Below, piece after piece: positions 52,701 through 62,066 of a stretch of 64,000 nucleotides of DNA. The translations under genes were made by a program, and so were the position numbers. Below the pieces are notes generated by a model. It was not told the DNA's origin, made no database searches, and was given only the letters and a program-made list of their open reading frames with translations. Positions within the stretch are counted from its first letter, which is position 1; the number at the start of each line of letters is the position of its first letter. The stretch is from Pseudomonadota bacterium. Its GTDB lineage: Bacteria; Myxococcota_A; Polyangia; Haliangiales; Haliangiaceae. The stretch is taken from NCBI GenBank assembly GCA_022360315.1, contig JAKSDA010000298.1, positions 42,171-106,170 of the forward strand, given 5' to 3'.

Positions 52701-55700
52701 CGCGCCCTGGCCGACGTCGGCGCGACCGAAACTATTCCGTTTTACGTGTCCATGCTGGAGGACAAAGACGGCGTGGTGCGCGAAATGGGTTCGCGTGGCC
52801 TGGCCACCAGCTGCCGGCCGGGGGACGAAAAACCCCTGGTCGATGCTCTGTCACACGCCGACCTCGCTGTGCGTAGCTGGGTGGCCGAAGGGCTGGCCCG
52901 ATTGGGCGACGATCGCGCAGTGCCGGTCTTGGCCGGAACCCTCGATCACGACCACCAACCGATCCGATTGGGCGCAATCATGGGCTTTGTGGCCCTGGGC
53001 CCGGACGGCGTGCGGGGCATCCTGCAGGGCCTGGACGACACCGATCGGACGATCCAGGATCTGGTCTTCGCAGTGATCGTCGCCCGCGATATCGCCCTGG
53101 CCCGCGCCGACGAGCCGCCCGATCTCCTGCTCTCTGCCCTGGCGTCGTCACATCCCGAAATACGCTTTGCGGCTGCACGCATCCTCGAATCGCGGGTAGA
53201 AGGCGAAGAACTCGGTCCGCTGGCCCAACAGCTGGTCGGCCCGCGCAAACCCGATAAGGCCTCGGACATGAAGGACTGGCCCGGCGAGGACAAGCGCCGC
53301 AATCGCCTCGGAGTCCTGGTCGCGGCCCTGGCCAGCGACCACCCGGCGCAGCGCTATGCCGCCACTCAAGTCCTCACCCTGCGCGGCCAGCCGATCGCGT
53401 TCTGGCGCGAAGCCGGCCGTCTCATCGGCCCTTCCGCGGCCAACCGTCCGCGCATTCCGTACACCAACTGGGAGGACGACGAGACTGTAGAGCCGCGCAA
53501 AAAAGGCTGGATCCGCAGCCTGTTTACCCGGCCCAAACGATCCGAGCCCGAGTCGGCTACCGAGCGCATCCTCACCGTGCTCAAATTCGTCGGCGCCAGC
53601 GAAGCTCGCGCGGCGCCGCCGAGAAGCTCGGACTTCACCGAAGCGCACGCGCTCAGATTGGCCTTTGGTACCTATGCGGGACTGATCCGGCAAGCCCCCT
53701 TGCGAGGTGAATCCGACGAAACCCATCGGGTACGGCGCGACAGTATCGACCGCATCGCCGCTTTGTCGGGCTCCGGTCATGTGGGACGCGACGCCGCTCT
53801 CCCGGTTTTGCGCCGGGCCCTCAGCGATCCCCATCACCTGGTTCGCAAGGCCGCAGTGGCGGCCCTGGCCGGCCTCTATCCCGACGGCGCGCTAGAACCG
53901 CATCGCCTGGCCCTGCAAGCTTGTGCAGCCGACGTCGGCCGCGGCGCGGTCGATGCACTCGTCGCCGCGGCCCAAGCCGGTGATGATATGGCAGCTGCTC
54001 TGGCCAGAAATGCGGTCAGTGCATCAGTCGCAGAAGTGCGCTCCTACGCCATGACTCAGATCCAGCGCCTCTACGACCCCGACAGCCTGGAGCCGTGGCT
54101 GGTCGCCCTGGGCAGTCGCCATGCCGATGTACGCCTGTCGGTGGTCGACCGGCTGGTCGACTCGACCGACGCGCGGGTTTCCAAAGCACTCGGCCGCGCC
54201 TTGGAGAGCGACCACGAAGATCTCCGGCTCAAGGCCGCAGTGGCCCTGGCCCGGCGGGGCGATGCGCGCACCGTGGATGTGCTCGCCGGTATCCTGCGTG
54301 CCGAAGAGGCCAACGTGGCACGCAGGGCAATGGAAGCACTCGTGGCCCTGGCCCATGCACGCCCCCTCGATCCCGATAACGCCGAGGTGGCCGCCAGTGC
54401 AGCGCGTGCAGTGGCGGCGCGCATCGAAGATGATCCCGATCAAACCGCCGACAAGTCGGCGCTCATCCGCGCCCTCGGCCGTATCGGCAGCCCGGCCGGA
54501 GGCGAGGTGTTGCTCGCAATGTTCGACCAGGAGGACACCGGCCTGCGATCCCGCGCCCTGTCCACCTTGCTCGAGATCGCCAGAGACAAAAAACGAGCGC
54601 CACGGACATTGCCGGATGGCACTCGCCGGGCGGTCTACGACGAGGAGCTCGCGCTGGGGTATGTGCGCAAAGCCGCGGCGAACAACGACTCTCAGCTGCG
54701 CCTCCGCGCTGTGGCAACTCTGCGCGACATCGACCACCAGACCGCCGAAGAACTGCTGGCCGGGCTGATCGAAGATCGCGAAGAAGAGGTGCGAGTCGCG
54801 GCATGCGAAGCCCTGGCATTCCGCGCCGCATACGTCGAAGGCGCCACGATCGACGCCCTGGCCGGGACCCTGCGCGGCGGCCGACGCGAGCTGGTCCTGC
54901 CCGCGGCCGCCGGTCTGGCTACCCGGCGACGGCCCGAGGCGTTCCAGGCTCTGGTCCTCGTATTCAAGGCCGGCGAGCAAGCCGAACGCGACCGCGCGGT
55001 CATCGCCCTCGGCTTGCTGGGCGACCGCCGTGCGCTCGAGTTCCTCGAACCACTGGTCGACCCCAAGGCTGAGCTCGAGGACGAAGACGCCGAGCTCAGC
55101 CCGGCCGCGCTCGAGGCCCTCGGCCGCCTCTTGCCCCACTTGCGGGACACCGAGGAACACGGTAACGAGCTCGAGCGAGTGCGCGATACGGTCGAGCACC
55201 TGGCCGCGGAGGGCGACCTCGAGATGCGCAAGCGCGCCATCACCGGGCTGCGTCACGCCGGCGACGAGCGCAGCCGCGCGTTACTGGAACGCATCGCTGG
55301 CGACGCCCATGACGACCGCGATGCCCGCCGACACGCCGTGAACGAGCTCGGCATGCTCGGCGATCCGGCCAGCGAGAACGTGTTGGCCGAAATCCTCGGC
55401 GACGACAATTACTACTTGCGCCGCGAAGCGCTGCAAGCACTACAGCGCATTTTCCCCGCTGATCGCACCCGCACCAGCTTGCTCGCCCTGCGTAGCCCGC
55501 ATGAAGATATCAGCGCTGAGGCAGCGAATTTCCTGGCCCGGCGCGGCGATCCCGCGACCCTGGTGGCCAGGATGTCCGAGATCGAGTCGAGCGAGGTCAG
55601 AGAGCGTCTGCGCCAGGGTCTGATCCGGCGCGGTGTATGCCCTGTCGAGGTAGTCGCACGGCTGCTCACCGGCGACGCCGTCGGCCCGCGCATCGACGCG

Positions 55701-56480
55701 GCCTGGCTGGTCGGATCGTCGGGTGGGACCGAGCTGAGAGCTGCAGTGGAAACCGCGGCCGAGCGGGCATACCGCGATTGGGCCGAGGCCCGCCAGCGGG
55801 TCAGCGGTGCTCACGACTCTACAGGTCAGGAGCGACTGGCCGTGGCTGAAGAGGCCTGGCGGGCCACCCTATGGGCTGCCGACCGGCTGGCGGCAAATGC
55901 CGGCGATGCCGCGCACCAGGCGATCGCCGACCCGACCGCGCCAGCGGCAGTGCGTTGTGCAGCACTCCGCTTCATTGCGAGGCACGGCAGCCAGGCCGAT
56001 GCCACTGCAGCATTGCCAGGCCTGTCGGATCCCGACCCGTCAGTCCGTGTCGCGGCAGCTGCAACAATTGCATCCCTGGCGCCCGAGCGGTCGAACGAGG
56101 TGCTTGCCGATACCGCGGTGGCCGATGCAGCAGCCATGGGCCCGATGGTCGAGGCTGCGCTGCAAGCGGGGCCGGACGCGGCCGTGAAACTGTTTGCCGA
56201 CGACGCTGGTCGCCAGCTCGTCCTGCCGGTCGTCTTGGGCAAAAAGCGCGCAGACGAACTGATCGCGGTGGCCGGGCAACCGGGCGCGGACAGAAACCGC
56301 CTGGTCGCTATCTCGTCCCTCGGCCGTATTGGAGGCGATCAGGCCCGCCAGGCCCTGCAACAGATCCTCGACGACAAGTCCGAAAGTGACCCCGCGCGAG
56401 CGGCCGCGTTTAAGGCGCTGAAAAGACTGCTCCGCCGCGCCGAAAAACAAGCCCGTTACGAAGAGGTGAGCGCCCGATGA
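49749..56480 (+). CDS. Giant beta-propeller plus HEAT-repeat protein
   Basis: The 2243-residue protein begins at TTG 49749, supported by AGGAG 6 bases before it. The first 330 residues are WD40-like (AHRGAVRALATDVMGKYLAS, AVAIDPQISLVAAAGDDGII). From about 340 to the end it consists of HEAT/PBS-lyase-type repeats (VRTNAIKALGELEEDEARKL, VRKAAVAALAGLYPDGALEP), roughly fifty in number. The repeats form a continuous solenoid able to wrap a nucleic acid or protein. The end overlaps the next gene by four bases (ATGA), coupling translation. This is the kind of ARM/HEAT partner I recall for type XIII retrons. Confidence 0.85.
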   Translation: MADKFGPHVERLHAVAASPSRRLLAIGGQRDVRDGSTYRTDLHVLALPKIKTEFSLPVDGAVYDLCFAGDELLIAALSTGAILGWDATSSAQAKPKLIDIPGAHRGAVRALATDVMGKYLASVGDDGVLRVSAIAPRESAIDLEVVYQGKLSNRPLRAVAIDPQISLVAAAGDDGIIRSLAIEGGVEAAPREMPCGEGGIYSLCFTGDGRIAAGCGDGSLQLCFLEGAVDTENRSGDASHAAPIRGLIYSAELFDSAKRPLPRRLFSIGEDGQLKAWLLDTRRRPRTVEVSSAPLHAAVLVPAGRGTKAERRGGTLAVVDRSRRLFLITVNEQAEPAESFERVHSRLRELGQDLRSSSPQVRTNAIKALGELEEDEARKLLDRALKGDRRPDVRKAAAQVIGDTLRRLSRPALREALSDSDKAVRRAALSALTHIEKSNPLGAVRAALRSEYADIRVTAVKRLPGLRDSSPLVPGLIAGRLTDSSSEVRVAALDALYELEGKGSIEPVRIALQRGPADIRTTALLRLGRARQTDDELGRILVEACLDDDDAGVRETAFSISIGARARLAARLRAVDEKTRKALDELEKAGRFAEPLDDLSDAAGDLPDGDLEPLFAALTCRNADTALRAARCLGILGDSRATGALLQISRERDVEVRMSAVEALQAAALAMPGDNRLTARLEWLLDDRDANVRSSAFGALARLNEPDGAEGELDLAALALRCSRQDIRLRALPILVKFGGRGPHAPKKHPTSRDLAQRAEKLLGAALDDENGKVRGEAFNTLWAWHSSKPQIPLTRGAACRHDDIRKRVVDELARIKNRAPGHWADDALLSLIADASAQVGLAALAIFADAKKSKSADRQRIEVYRAALDSPRAEVRVAGCKTIPKSLAEELPPELTKRLIALVRDENPPVHIAAIEAIDRLTPDNAEGFAAAFASIFYELRVRACELCGKRRDDRAIEPAKELLTIPESHLNRPSDRLRQRAARALADVGATETIPFYVSMLEDKDGVVREMGSRGLATSCRPGDEKPLVDALSHADLAVRSWVAEGLARLGDDRAVPVLAGTLDHDHQPIRLGAIMGFVALGPDGVRGILQGLDDTDRTIQDLVFAVIVARDIALARADEPPDLLLSALASSHPEIRFAAARILESRVEGEELGPLAQQLVGPRKPDKASDMKDWPGEDKRRNRLGVLVAALASDHPAQRYAATQVLTLRGQPIAFWREAGRLIGPSAANRPRIPYTNWEDDETVEPRKKGWIRSLFTRPKRSEPESATERILTVLKFVGASEARAAPPRSSDFTEAHALRLAFGTYAGLIRQAPLRGESDETHRVRRDSIDRIAALSGSGHVGRDAALPVLRRALSDPHHLVRKAAVAALAGLYPDGALEPHRLALQACAADVGRGAVDALVAAAQAGDDMAAALARNAVSASVAEVRSYAMTQIQRLYDPDSLEPWLVALGSRHADVRLSVVDRLVDSTDARVSKALGRALESDHEDLRLKAAVALARRGDARTVDVLAGILRAEEANVARRAMEALVALAHARPLDPDNAEVAASAARAVAARIEDDPDQTADKSALIRALGRIGSPAGGEVLLAMFDQEDTGLRSRALSTLLEIARDKKRAPRTLPDGTRRAVYDEELALGYVRKAAANNDSQLRLRAVATLRDIDHQTAEELLAGLIEDREEEVRVAACEALAFRAAYVEGATIDALAGTLRGGRRELVLPAAAGLATRRRPEAFQALVLVFKAGEQAERDRAVIALGLLGDRRALEFLEPLVDPKAELEDEDAELSPAALEALGRLLPHLRDTEEHGNELERVRDTVEHLAAEGDLEMRKRAITGLRHAGDERSRALLERIAGDAHDDRDARRHAVNELGMLGDPASENVLAEILGDDNYYLRREALQALQRIFPADRTRTSLLALRSPHEDISAEAANFLARRGDPATLVARMSEIESSEVRERLRQGLIRRGVCPVEVVARLLTGDAVGPRIDAAWLVGSSGGTELRAAVETAAERAYRDWAEARQRVSGAHDSTGQERLAVAEEAWRATLWAADRLAANAGDAAHQAIADPTAPAAVRCAALRFIARHGSQADATAALPGLSDPDPSVRVAAAATIASLAPERSNEVLADTAVADAAAMGPMVEAALQAGPDAAVKLFADDAGRQLVLPVVLGKKRADELIAVAGQPGADRNRLVAISSLGRIGGDQARQALQQILDDKSESDPARAAAFKALKRLLRRAEKQARYEEVSAR

Positions 56481-58303
56481 CCACGGAAGCATTCGCCGAC
56501 GTCCGCGTTCGCTACGCCGAAGACGTCGCTCCAGTCGCCGACGAGGACTCGTTCCGCCTGCGCCTGTACACCGACGGCATTCGCGGCCTTGGCGGTTTGA
56601 CCGCCAAACTCCACCGGCCCGGTGTGATGCGCGACGCCCTTCTCACACTGGGCGAAATCCTGGCCAGTGACCTTCGCTTTAAAGCCCAGGATCGCTCCGA
56701 TTACCTGGCCTATTTGCTCAAACAGGGCAAGCGTGCGACCAAAGAGCTGTGGGAGGCACAGAAGGCCTATCTCGAGTCAAAATACGCCGAGGCAGTGCAA
56801 GGTGAATCACCGCTCGATCCCGTGATCACCGTCGACGACGGGGGCCTGGCCATCGAGGTTTTTTCCGCCGACGAATCGGCCTACGCACGGCTTCACTTGA
56901 AAGCAGGCAAGGCCTACACAGCCAGCGATATCACCGTCGGGACCACCCATCTCGCATTCAGCCAGAACATGCTGCAATCGCTGGCTCAGATGCGTTCGTA
57001 CCGCGCGACCACTGTCGAGTTGACTGCGTCCAAAACCGGCAATGAGCGGGCCCTGCGCGTGCCCTATCGCTGGGTGCGCGCCCTCGGCCAGGTCCAGGCC
57101 GCTTCGACCTTGCCGGCCCATACGTTTAACCTGGCGCCGGTCGATCTCTACAATGTACTGCTGACCCTGCGCCTGCAGCGGGCCAAAAAATCCCCCCGCG
57201 CCCTGCGCTACGAACTGGTTCCCGGACATCAGCCCCGGCTGGTGCTCGAGCCGTGGGATCTGGTCTTGCAAGGAACCGGCGGCAAATATGAGGGAAATCG
57301 GCCGCAGGTGGTACGAACCTGGGGCCGCCGGCGGCTCAGCGTACTGGCCCGGCTTCTGCCCCACGTGAAAAGCGTCGAAGTGCACCTGGTCGGCGCCGGG
57401 CTGCCCGCCTACTATGTGTTCGATCTCGGCGATGCTACCTTGACTCTGGCGCTGTCGGGCTGGACCGACTCTGGCTGGGCCGGTATTGCAACCTTCGATC
57501 TTCTGGTTCCCGGCACAGTAGACGACGTTTTTGCTCGAAACGTACTCGAGCAGATCAAGGGCTCGAACGGCCACGGCGGACGCTCGCTCGACGAGCTCGC
57601 CGAGCATACAGGGCGCAGCCGCGGCGAGGCCCGCGAAGCGGTGTTGACTCACATGCAGCAGGGCCTCGTGGTCCATGATCTGGCCAATCAGCGGTTTGTT
57701 TTTCGGCCGCTGTTCGCCGTGCCACTCGACGCCGACAAGCTGCGCTATCGCGATGCACGCGAAGAGCACGCCCACCGCTTGCTGGACAAAAAAGGCCAGG
57801 TCGAGCTGACCGCAGTCCACGACCTGGGCGGCGAAGGCGTCCGGATCGAAGGCGAAGTCGAGGATCGGCTGGCCCATCGCACCTACAAGACATCGTTCAC
57901 CATCGACCGCGAGGGCCGGACCGTCGACGCCTCGTGTACCAGCCCGCAGTTTCGCCGTTCCGGCCTCAAAGAAGGCCCGACCGTGCCCATGATCGCCCTG
58001 CGATTGCTCTATGCCCGCAAACAGGCCGAACTCGAACGGGCGCGCAATACCGAGGAAGGACGCAAACTCATCCGCGCCGAAACTCGCATGCTGCTCAGCC
58101 GCGAAGGCGACAAAACCACCATATATCGGATCTCGCTGAGCGATCGCCAGGTCATCATCCGCTGGGGCGACCACCCCGATCGCATGCGAATGAACAAGTT
58201 GTTCTTCGGCACAGGAGATGAGGCCCGCGACGAGTACTTCAAGCGCCTGAGCGACTGCGCGGACCGGGGATTCATCGATGCCAGCGCCGCCGAAGCGGTG
58301 TGA
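56477..58303 (+). CDS. Winged-helix/SWIM-like protein with lost zinc ligands
   Basis: The 608-residue protein has a mostly unassigned N-terminal half, a winged-helix-like segment near 367-402 (SLDELAEHTGRSRGEAREAV) and, near 482-511, a block SCTSPQFRRSGLKEGPTVPM followed by IALRLLYARK. The latter aligns with SWIM zinc fingers (CxC ... CxH then ALxL), but three of four ligands are replaced (Ser, Thr, Pro). The last 55 residues, with RQVIIRWGDH and FGTGDEARDEYFKRLSDCAD, look WGR-like. It overlaps the giant HEAT gene by four bases and precedes the reverse transcriptase gene by 45. Confidence 0.75.
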   Translation: MTTEAFADVRVRYAEDVAPVADEDSFRLRLYTDGIRGLGGLTAKLHRPGVMRDALLTLGEILASDLRFKAQDRSDYLAYLLKQGKRATKELWEAQKAYLESKYAEAVQGESPLDPVITVDDGGLAIEVFSADESAYARLHLKAGKAYTASDITVGTTHLAFSQNMLQSLAQMRSYRATTVELTASKTGNERALRVPYRWVRALGQVQAASTLPAHTFNLAPVDLYNVLLTLRLQRAKKSPRALRYELVPGHQPRLVLEPWDLVLQGTGGKYEGNRPQVVRTWGRRRLSVLARLLPHVKSVEVHLVGAGLPAYYVFDLGDATLTLALSGWTDSGWAGIATFDLLVPGTVDDVFARNVLEQIKGSNGHGGRSLDELAEHTGRSRGEAREAVLTHMQQGLVVHDLANQRFVFRPLFAVPLDADKLRYRDAREEHAHRLLDKKGQVELTAVHDLGGEGVRIEGEVEDRLAHRTYKTSFTIDREGRTVDASCTSPQFRRSGLKEGPTVPMIALRLLYARKQAELERARNTEEGRKLIRAETRMLLSREGDKTTIYRISLSDRQVIIRWGDHPDRMRMNKLFFGTGDEARDEYFKRLSDCADRGFIDASAAEAV

Positions 58304-58348
58304 TTTTTCGTCGATTCGACGACAACCCGAATCGAGACCGAGACACGA

Positions 58349-59812
58349 ATGAGCGAGCAAAGCCAAGCACAAGGGACCGAGCCGGCACCGCCCGAATGGC
58401 CGCAGATCGACCAGGCTGGCGGGATCCATGCCTGGGTGTACGCCGAGCTCGAACGCCAAGGGCTCATCGACGACGCCGACACATCCACTCTGTCCGACAA
58501 GGAACGCAAACGGTACAAGGCCCGCCGCGAAGAGGAGAGGCGCGTGCGCCGCATCCTCATGGCCCAGGCCTGGGCCGCGTACCGCCGGGCCCATCTGGTT
58601 CACGTCGGGCTGGGGGTTTTCTACCACGACACGGCCGACCACGACCGGTACGACATCGTCGAGCTCGACACCCGACGCCAGGAAAACGATCTGCCCGCCC
58701 TTGCCGACGTGCAGGCCTTGGCCAACGTGCTCGACCTGCCAGTTCCAAGGCTGCGCTGGCTGGCCTATCACCGCGAGGTCGACACCGGAACCCATTACCA
58801 CCGATGGACAGTACCCAAGTCGGATGGCACAGAAAGGCTGATCAGCGCCCCCAAACCGGATTTAAAACGCGCCCAGCGCTGGATCGCCCGGTCGATCACC
58901 GAACACCTGCCGGTTCATGGCGCGGCGCACGGCTTTTTGGCCGGCCGGAGCACTGTCAGCAATGCAGCGGTCCACGCCGGTGCCGCAGTCGTCGTCAAGT
59001 TCGACATCAAAGAGTTTTACCCGACCGTGACCTTGCCCCGAGTCAAGGGCCTGTTCCGCAAAGCCGGTTACAACGAGCAAGTGGCCACTGTACTGGCCCT
59101 TTTGTGTACCGAGGCACCACGCGAGACACTCGAGCTGCGCGGCAAGAAATACTACGTAGCCCTGGGGCCGAGGTCGTTGCCCCAAGGGGCTCCTACCAGC
59201 CCCTCGATCACCAATGCCCTGTCGCTCCGAATGGATTGCCGACTGGCTGGCCTCGCCCGCGCGCTGAAATTGCGCTACACCCGCTACGCTGACGATCTCA
59301 CGTTCTCATGGCGCGAAAACCCATTTGCTCCGGTCGGGCGACTGATCGGCGCAGTCGAACGCATCGTCGCCAACGAGGGGTTTCGTCTCAATGACAAAAA
59401 AACTCGCATCATGCGTTCAGGCCGGCGCCAGAAAATCACCGGCCTGGTGGTCAATCGGAGCCACCGGGACAGCGAGATACAAGATAGCGAAAGTCCGGCC
59501 GCCCGGGTGCCGCGCAAGCTGATCCGGCAGATCCGCGCCGCCATCCACAACCGCGAAAACGGAAAACCCGGCAAGGGCGAAAGCCTGGCCCAACTGCGCG
59601 GCATGGCCGCATACGTGTACATGACCGATCAGAAAAAGGGGCGCACATTGCTCGATAGACTCGCCAAACTGTCCGAGCCTTCCTTTCCAACCCCCGGAAA
59701 AACCGGCCGCTCCGCTCCGCATTCCGATGACTCGTCCAGCGAACCACCCGCTCGCTCAGGCGACTCGTCGAAAAGTGATGATCTGCCCGACGACAGTGGA
59801 GGCCCGTCGTGA
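58349..59812 (+). CDS. Retron-type reverse transcriptase
   Basis: The 487-residue protein has a polymerase domain at about 145-420: RWTVPKSDGTERLISAPKPD (motif 1-2), NAAVHAG (retron NAxxH region), VVVKFDIKEFYPTVT with the first catalytic Asp (about 218), LPQGAPTSPSITNALSLRMD, TRYADDLTFSW with the YADD box (about 313) and ITGLVVN (retron VTG region). The first 130 residues are a basic helical extension and the last 70 a Ser/Asp-rich tail. It should reverse-transcribe a linked non-coding RNA to msDNA. Its stop overlaps the WGR gene start (GTGA). Confidence 0.93.
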   Translation: MSEQSQAQGTEPAPPEWPQIDQAGGIHAWVYAELERQGLIDDADTSTLSDKERKRYKARREEERRVRRILMAQAWAAYRRAHLVHVGLGVFYHDTADHDRYDIVELDTRRQENDLPALADVQALANVLDLPVPRLRWLAYHREVDTGTHYHRWTVPKSDGTERLISAPKPDLKRAQRWIARSITEHLPVHGAAHGFLAGRSTVSNAAVHAGAAVVVKFDIKEFYPTVTLPRVKGLFRKAGYNEQVATVLALLCTEAPRETLELRGKKYYVALGPRSLPQGAPTSPSITNALSLRMDCRLAGLARALKLRYTRYADDLTFSWRENPFAPVGRLIGAVERIVANEGFRLNDKKTRIMRSGRRQKITGLVVNRSHRDSEIQDSESPAARVPRKLIRQIRAAIHNRENGKPGKGESLAQLRGMAAYVYMTDQKKGRTLLDRLAKLSEPSFPTPGKTGRSAPHSDDSSSEPPARSGDSSKSDDLPDDSGGPS

Positions 59813-60267
59813 GTGATACCTGGAAAGTACATCTCGTCTTTGCCGACGCTCGATCCAACAAATTCTGGCGCGCCCGAACCGACGGCCACACGCTCTACGT
59901 CAACTATGGACGCGTCGGCAGCAGTGGACAAACTCAGATCAAAGAGTTCGACTCGCCACAAGCGGCCCAGGAAGCCCTGGAAAAACAAGCCAGCGGCAAA
60001 CGCCGCAAGGGGTACGCCGATGAGCCAAACTCAACCACGACAGCCGAAAATCCGTCCCCTGACAAGACCCCCGCACCACCGAGCAAGCCCCAAACCGTGA
60101 CCCTGACTCTCGACCAGGATGGACGCAACGTCGAGCTCAGCCTGCGCTATGATGGCAAAACCGTGCGCACCGAAGTGACCGAGACCTACCTCAGCGCCGA
60201 ACAGGCCGCTGCCGCATTTGTCCGCATCCAACAGGCAATGTCCGATGAAGGATACAAAAAATCCTGA
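59809..60267 (+). CDS. WGR-domain protein, 152 residues
   Basis: The N-terminal 75 residues form a WGR domain: DARSNKFWRARTDGHTLYVN, YGRVGSSGQTQIKEF, then AQEALEKQASGKRRKGY. WGR domains occur in PARP enzymes, where they contact DNA ends and nucleic acid. A Pro/Thr-rich linker and a C-terminal strand-helix domain (TVTLTLDQDGRNVELSLRYD) follow. It starts at GTG 59809, overlapping the reverse transcriptase stop by four bases, so the two products are made together. It may recognise the msDNA or damaged DNA ends. Confidence 0.85.
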   Translation: MSDTWKVHLVFADARSNKFWRARTDGHTLYVNYGRVGSSGQTQIKEFDSPQAAQEALEKQASGKRRKGYADEPNSTTTAENPSPDKTPAPPSKPQTVTLTLDQDGRNVELSLRYDGKTVRTEVTETYLSAEQAAAAFVRIQQAMSDEGYKKS

Positions 60268-60499
60268 CTGTCGGGAAACGATCGCTGCGGCTCGGTCGAA
60301 CCAACTGCGATGGCAACAAAATATGGCTCCCGCAAGCCTTGCCCCCTCACTCGACTCGAGCACGTGGTTAGCTCCCTTGACTACCTGGCTCAACAGATCG
60401 TGTAAGTGCTACCTTGCTCGCGTCCCCTTCCCGACCAGATTGACTGCAAAACAACAGCCGCCTAAGCTAATGCCCAAGCCGCATAGTGATGTATCTGAG

Positions 60500-60907
60500 T
60501 CATTCCAGTTCGGGCGGGACAAATGGCTTGCCGTCTCGAACTTCGTAGGCATCCTCGATGGCTCGCAGCAGCTTTCGAGAATCCACGGGTTTTAGAATGT
60601 AGTTATGTATCGTACTTTTTCTTACGGCACGTTGAATCTCCGGTACCTCGGTGAACCCGCTGATCAGCACGCGCACCAGCGAGGGGTAGCGGTCGGCGAT
60701 TCGCTCGAGAAGCTCCAGGCCACTGACCTTGGGCATCTTCTGATCGGTGACCAAAACCTCGTATTCTCCAGTACTAAGGAGCTCGAGAGCAGTCTCGGCA
60801 CTGCTGGTTCGAGAGACGGTGAACTGCCGGCGCAGAACGCGTTCGAGAAAGTCGAGCATATCGGGCTCGTCGTCGACGACGAGCAGCTTAGGCTTGTTGG
60901 AGGCCAA
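60500..60907 (-). CDS. Single-domain response regulator
   Basis: The 135-residue protein is a receiver domain with acidic pair DDEPD (residues 12-16), phosphorylatable Asp in VLVTDQKMP, conserved Thr/Ser in LISGFTE and Lys in YILKPVDSRK. There is no output domain, so it works through protein contact, as do many myxobacterial receivers. It is divergent from the ATPase-domain gene at 61027, which may belong to the same signalling path. Confidence 0.92.
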   Translation of the reverse strand: MASNKPKLLVVDDEPDMLDFLERVLRRQFTVSRTSSAETALELLSTGEYEVLVTDQKMPKVSGLELLERIADRYPSLVRVLISGFTEVPEIQRAVRKSTIHNYILKPVDSRKLLRAIEDAYEVRDGKPFVPPELE

Positions 60908-61026
60908 GAGTTACTCCCATTGCTTTTGCATACCTACTGTGGTTTTCGGTTTCTCCGCAATCTTGGACTACCGGCGGAGATCCGATAGAATGACAGCCGA
61001 TTGGTCACCCCAGGTGAAGGAGTTCC

Positions 61027-62034
<1,008 letters not shown>

Positions 62035-62066
62035 GGCTTCGGGGTGGCTGGCGAGGACACGAACCA

